Shown one piece after another: positions 6,741 to 9,013 of a stretch of DNA of 9,013 bases (the stretch's first letter is position 1; every line of letters begins with the position of its first letter). The stretch covers positions 1 through 9,013 of the forward strand of contig CAJXLR010000055.1 of NCBI GenBank assembly GCA_913056425.1, written 5' to 3'. This DNA is from an uncultured Bacteroidota bacterium. Its GTDB lineage: Bacteria > Bacteroidota > Bacteroidia > NS11-12g > UBA9320. The position numbers and the translations under genes are program-made. The notes under the pieces are model-generated. The model had not been told where the DNA came from, searched no databases, and saw only the letters and a program-made list of their open reading frames with translations.

Positions 6741-7422
6741 TAGCCAAACAACACACACTTATTTTTAGGTTGGGCCACTGCGCTCGTAATTTCTCGATGC
6801 ACGCGGCAGTAGTTGCTCCAGTTGTAAAAACATCATCTACCAGTAGGATGTGCTCCGGGTTCTGCACATGCGAGCTTACTTGAAAATCGTCTTTTACTCT
6901 TTGCCAGCGATCAAGCCGGTTGCGCTTGGTCTGAGAAGAGTTTTTCTTGGACCTCTCTAATAATGGAAATACTGGCTTCGATATCACCATTCCAATTTCA
7001 TCGGCAATCAACCTAGCTTGATTGTATCCACGTTTGCGAATTTTGGATTTATGCATCGGTACCGGAACGATTGTGTCAACAGACTTCAGAACTTCGCATA
7101 ATTGCAGTTTAGAGCGATTTACAAGCGATTTTATGTGGTTGGGCTGGTTCTGATACTTAATGAGATGTAAAATGCGCTGTATGGAATTATCTGATCTGAA
7201 AAAGTACAAACCAATTCCGGATGTAATCCCGTAGAGCGGTACTAGGATTTGTTCAATTAGCGAGTGGCTGCCTTCGATATGACCATTGGGTAAGGATTCT
7301 ACGCACGGGTCACAGATCGACGGGCTGCCATGGCCAAGGATAGTGTTACACACAGGACATTGTCGTGGGTATATCATATCAACTAATCGTTTAACACCTA
7401 AAAAATGTGACCTTTGCACCAT
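6730..7422 (-). CDS. comF: ComF-family phosphoribosyltransferase (amidophosphoribosyltransferase-like)
   Basis: 230 residues if it starts at ATG 7422. Residues 22-40 hold a four-cysteine zinc-finger-like motif, CPVC (22, 25) and CDPC (37, 40). The rest is a type I phosphoribosyltransferase fold: IVPVPMHKSKIRKRGYNQA (from about 118), the QTKRNRLDRWQRVKDDF stretch, and the PRPP-binding loop LLVDDVFTTGAT (about 193-204). ComF proteins support uptake of DNA in naturally competent bacteria, and relatives (GntX and others) are widespread with unclear biochemistry; competence is not shown here. Start choice: the open frame runs back to 7566 into thiL, but the family usually begins 10-20 residues before the first Cys, and a promoter-like pair ends three bases before ATG 7422. 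GTG 7419 and ATG 7377 are alternatives; the latter would leave only six residues before Cys. The 3' end overlaps the preceding gene's end by 11 bases, tail to tail. Confidence 0.92.
   Translation of the reverse strand: MVQRSHFLGVKRLVDMIYPRQCPVCNTILGHGSPSICDPCVESLPNGHIEGSHSLIEQILVPLYGITSGIGLYFFRSDNSIQRILHLIKYQNQPNHIKSLVNRSKLQLCEVLKSVDTIVPVPMHKSKIRKRGYNQARLIADEIGMVISKPVFPLLERSKKNSSQTKRNRLDRWQRVKDDFQVSSHVQNPEHILLVDDVFTTGATTAACIEKLRAQWPNLKISVCCLAITD
7409..7416 (+). promoter_or_regulatory. Candidate -7 box for thiL
   Basis: GACCTTTG matches the Bacteroidota -7 consensus TAnnTTTG at all but the first position, and the CTTTGCACC setting ahead of ATG is common in this phylum. It ends four bases before the thiL ATG, so transcription would start at or next to the start codon. 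No clear TTG -33 box is seen 19-21 bases upstream, so this is tentative. Confidence 0.4.
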
Positions 7423-8455
7423 GTTCGAAAATAAAGAGAAGACAAGCATCGACAAGCTGGGAGAGTTTGGTTTGATAGACCATCTCACCTCAGTTATAGA
7501 ATTATCCTCCCAACACACCGTATTGGGAACCGGTGATGATGGTGCTCTACTCGACGCCAAAGGCAAACAGATTGTAATTTCAACTGATTCGTTGGTTGAA
7601 AACGTGCATTTTGATATGATGTATACGCCTCTAAAGCATCTTGGTTATAAAGCTGCTGTTGCGAATTTTTCGGACATCTGTGCAATGAACGCTGTACCTG
7701 AACAGATTACTGTTTCAATCTCATTCAGCAGTAAGTATACGCTCGAATCTATCGAAGAGTTGTACTCCGGAATCTTGATAGCTTGTAAGAAATACAAGGT
7801 AGATTTAGTAGGAGGGGATACATGTACGATTCCAAACGGATTGGTAATTAATGTCACTGCCATTGGATACCAAGATGCAGGTAAGGAAGTGAAACGAGGA
7901 GGAGCCAAAGAAGGCGACTTACTATGTGTAACGGGGGATTTAGGAGGAGCTTTCATGGGACTCCAACTCCTTGAACGTGAAAAGCGTGTTTTCCTCGAGA
8001 ACAAAGAAATGAAACCAGATCTTCAGGATCACGATTACATCGTTGGTCGTCAACTAAGACCGGAAGCTAGAGTTGATTTGGTAAATATGCTGGCGGAACA
8101 TGAAATCATTCCAACATCGATGATTGATGTTTCGGATGGTTTGTCAAGCGAGATCTTTCATTTAAGCAAACACTCCGAAGTAGACTTTGCTGTTTATGAA
8201 GACAAACTACCTATCGATCAAGATACGTACAACATGGCAATGGAGTTTGGAATCGATCCTACCACAGCCGCATTAAATGGTGGAGAGGACTACGAAATTT
8301 TGTTTACCATCCCGCAATCGGACTACGATAAAGTGAAAAACAGTCAGGATATCAGTGTCATTGGTTATGCTCGTGAAAAGGGGATGAAAAACCAACTCAT
8401 CTCGAAATCCGGCAATGTGCACGATTTACAAGCACAAGGATGGCAGCACGAATAA
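7421..8455 (+). CDS. thiL: Thiamine-monophosphate kinase
   Basis: ThiL phosphorylates thiamine monophosphate with ATP to give thiamine diphosphate, the last step of cofactor synthesis, in the cytoplasm. The 344-residue product has the full motif set of the AIRS/PurM-like fold: GTGDDGALLD (36-45), STDSLVENVHFD (54-65), NFSDICAMNA (82-91), LVGGDT (129-134), VTGDLGGA (170-177), LRPEAR (212-217), MIDVSDGLSSEI (234-245) and GGEDYEILF (287-295). AMNA in place of AMGA is usual in this phylum. The acidic residues of the first, second, fifth and last motifs would bind Mg-ATP and phosphate. ATG 7421 is chosen because the motifs then sit at normal distances; the frame stays open upstream to 7286, but that stretch is antisense to comF and looks unlike ThiL. 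Its ATG shares two bases with the opposite-strand comF ATG. It is probably a single-gene transcript, as no other thi gene is nearby. Confidence 0.97.
   Translation: MFENKEKTSIDKLGEFGLIDHLTSVIELSSQHTVLGTGDDGALLDAKGKQIVISTDSLVENVHFDMMYTPLKHLGYKAAVANFSDICAMNAVPEQITVSISFSSKYTLESIEELYSGILIACKKYKVDLVGGDTCTIPNGLVINVTAIGYQDAGKEVKRGGAKEGDLLCVTGDLGGAFMGLQLLEREKRVFLENKEMKPDLQDHDYIVGRQLRPEARVDLVNMLAEHEIIPTSMIDVSDGLSSEIFHLSKHSEVDFAVYEDKLPIDQDTYNMAMEFGIDPTTAALNGGEDYEILFTIPQSDYDKVKNSQDISVIGYAREKGMKNQLISKSGNVHDLQAQGWQHE
7426..7455 (-). promoter_or_regulatory. Candidate promoter for comF, inside thiL
   Basis: On the minus strand TTG (7455-7453), a 19-base spacer and TATTTTCG (7433-7426) fit the -33 TTG / -7 TAnnTTTG pattern with one mismatch in the -7 box. 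It ends three bases before ATG 7422, so the comF transcript would start in or beside its start codon. It lies wholly within the first codons of thiL. Confidence 0.45.
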
Positions 8456-8490
8456 TAGACGATGCTAATTCCATCTTAGTCGTTTATAAC

Positions 8491-8521
8491 TTGTGTTTAT
8501 AGACTTCATTGTGTTACTTTG
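8491..8521 (+). promoter_or_regulatory. Candidate promoter for the OxyR-like gene
   Basis: In the 71-base gap after thiL, TTG (8491-8493), a 20-base spacer and TTACTTTG (8514-8521) match the Bacteroidota -33/-7 pattern with one mismatch (second base of TAnnTTTG). The box ends five bases before ATG 8527. The gap otherwise holds only a weak imperfect hairpin (8459-8483), so read-through from thiL is possible. Confidence 0.5.
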
Positions 8522-8526
8522 TTCGT

Positions 8527-9013
8527 ATGACCCGTATTGCGAACCTATCTCTAGTTCAGCTACAATATTTAATTGCCCTGGATGAACACAGACACTTCAT
8601 AAAGGCTGCACAGTCTTGTTTTGTTACTCAACCTACATTGAGTATGCAAATCAAGAAGTTGGAAGAGGAGTTGGGCGTGAAACTATTTGACCGAAGTAAG
8701 CAGCCCATTATCCCTACGGATGTTGGTGTGTTGGTTATAGAACAAGCCAAAAAAGTACTCAACGAAACAAAGAAGATTGAAAATATTCTTTTGGAGTACA
8801 AGGGGAAGGTTGCAGGTGACTTGAATGTTGGCATCATTCCAACAGTATCTCCTTATTTGATGCCTTCACTGATATCAAATATCTCGAAACGGTACCCGGA
8901 GGTACGATTAAATGTCAAAGAGTTGATGACTGAGGAGATCGTGAGTTTACTGCAGAAAGACCACCTCGATGTGGGAATTGTTGCAACCCCGTTGGACGTG
9001 GATGGTATGGTGG
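8527..9013 (+). CDS. oxyR: OxyR-like LysR-family transcriptional regulator, 3' end missing
   Basis: The first 162 residues are present and the frame is open at the window edge. Residues about 8-66 are the LysR winged helix-turn-helix (LVQLQYLIALDEHRHFIKAA, then VTQPTLSMQIKKLEEELG and LFDRSKQPIIPTDVG). A linker helix follows (LVIEQAKKVLNETKKIENIL), then the start of the effector domain (GDLNVGIIPTVSPYLMPSLI and LDVGIVATPL). The DNA-binding end and the IIPTVSPYLMP stretch read most like OxyR, the peroxide-sensing activator. The redox-active cysteine pair near residues 199-208 in E. coli OxyR would lie beyond the window, so peroxide sensing is not proven; another LysR type remains possible. ATG 8527 is chosen for domain position and the promoter just upstream. 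Confidence 0.85.
   Translation, partial: MTRIANLSLVQLQYLIALDEHRHFIKAAQSCFVTQPTLSMQIKKLEEELGVKLFDRSKQPIIPTDVGVLVIEQAKKVLNETKKIENILLEYKGKVAGDLNVGIIPTVSPYLMPSLISNISKRYPEVRLNVKELMTEEIVSLLQKDHLDVGIVATPLDVDGMV

Noticed and set aside
7286..7420. An N-terminal extension of thiL from GTG 7286.
   Set aside because: This stretch is antisense to the conserved comF cysteine motif, resembles no ThiL, and the family length fits ATG 7421.
7423..7566. An N-terminal extension of comF from ATG 7566.
   Set aside because: It is antisense to the first thiL motifs and gives 48 extra residues not expected before the zinc-finger-like motif.
7645..8004. A 119-codon minus-strand frame inside thiL.
   Set aside because: It lies opposite conserved ThiL motifs and has low-complexity Ser/Pro sequence with no domain.
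8459..8483. An imperfect hairpin (ACGA and CTAA pairing with TTAG and TCGT) after thiL.
   Set aside because: Two four-base helices with a bulge, little GC and no T run are too weak to call a terminator.

Overview
The window looks like chromosome from a member of the Bacteroidota, most likely a marine Flavobacteriales-type bacterium. The evidence is two C-terminal type A sorting domains of the type IX secretion system (T9SS), GEVED and Ig-like cell-surface domains, phylum-style -33/-7 promoter boxes (TTG, then TAnnTTTG), no obvious Shine-Dalgarno sequences, and a ThiL with wording typical of that phylum. The species cannot be told from this sequence.

Layout. Bases 1-2262 (+) are the 3' part of a large secreted, repeat-built surface protein: PKD end, GEVED domain, five Ig-like repeats and a T9SS sorting domain, closed by a strong intrinsic terminator. 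Bases 2351-6740 (+) form a tightly packed three-gene operon. It holds an ECF sigma factor, a protein with an N-terminal anti-sigma-like segment, one membrane helix, a long disordered linker and a C-terminal outer-membrane beta-barrel, and a T9SS-exported protein with a six-bladed propeller-like region. Bases 6730-7422 (-) are a ComF-family phosphoribosyltransferase, tail-to-tail and overlapping with the operon. It diverges from thiL (7421-8455, +), and the two ATG start codons share bases in a CATG. Bases 8527-9013 (+) begin an OxyR-like LysR regulator cut by the window edge. No stretch over 300 bases lacks a gene; the largest gap is 133 bases (2263-2395).

How the genes may work together. The operon looks like a cell-surface signalling unit. 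The barrel protein could sense envelope state or the exported propeller protein and pass this through its periplasmic linker and membrane helix to the sigma factor, which appears to drive its own promoter (AAC-N16-GTC). This is inference from layout and architecture. thiL makes thiamine diphosphate, and comF and oxyR are housekeeping or stress genes with no evident link to the operon.

Most worth a second look: the sigma factor's start, where an ATG at the predicted transcript start is one base out of frame with the gene; the run of non-ATG starts in the operon; the inner-to-outer membrane architecture of the middle gene; a terminator-like hairpin inside it; and promoters lying almost on top of start codons for comF, thiL and oxyR, which predicts leaderless mRNAs.
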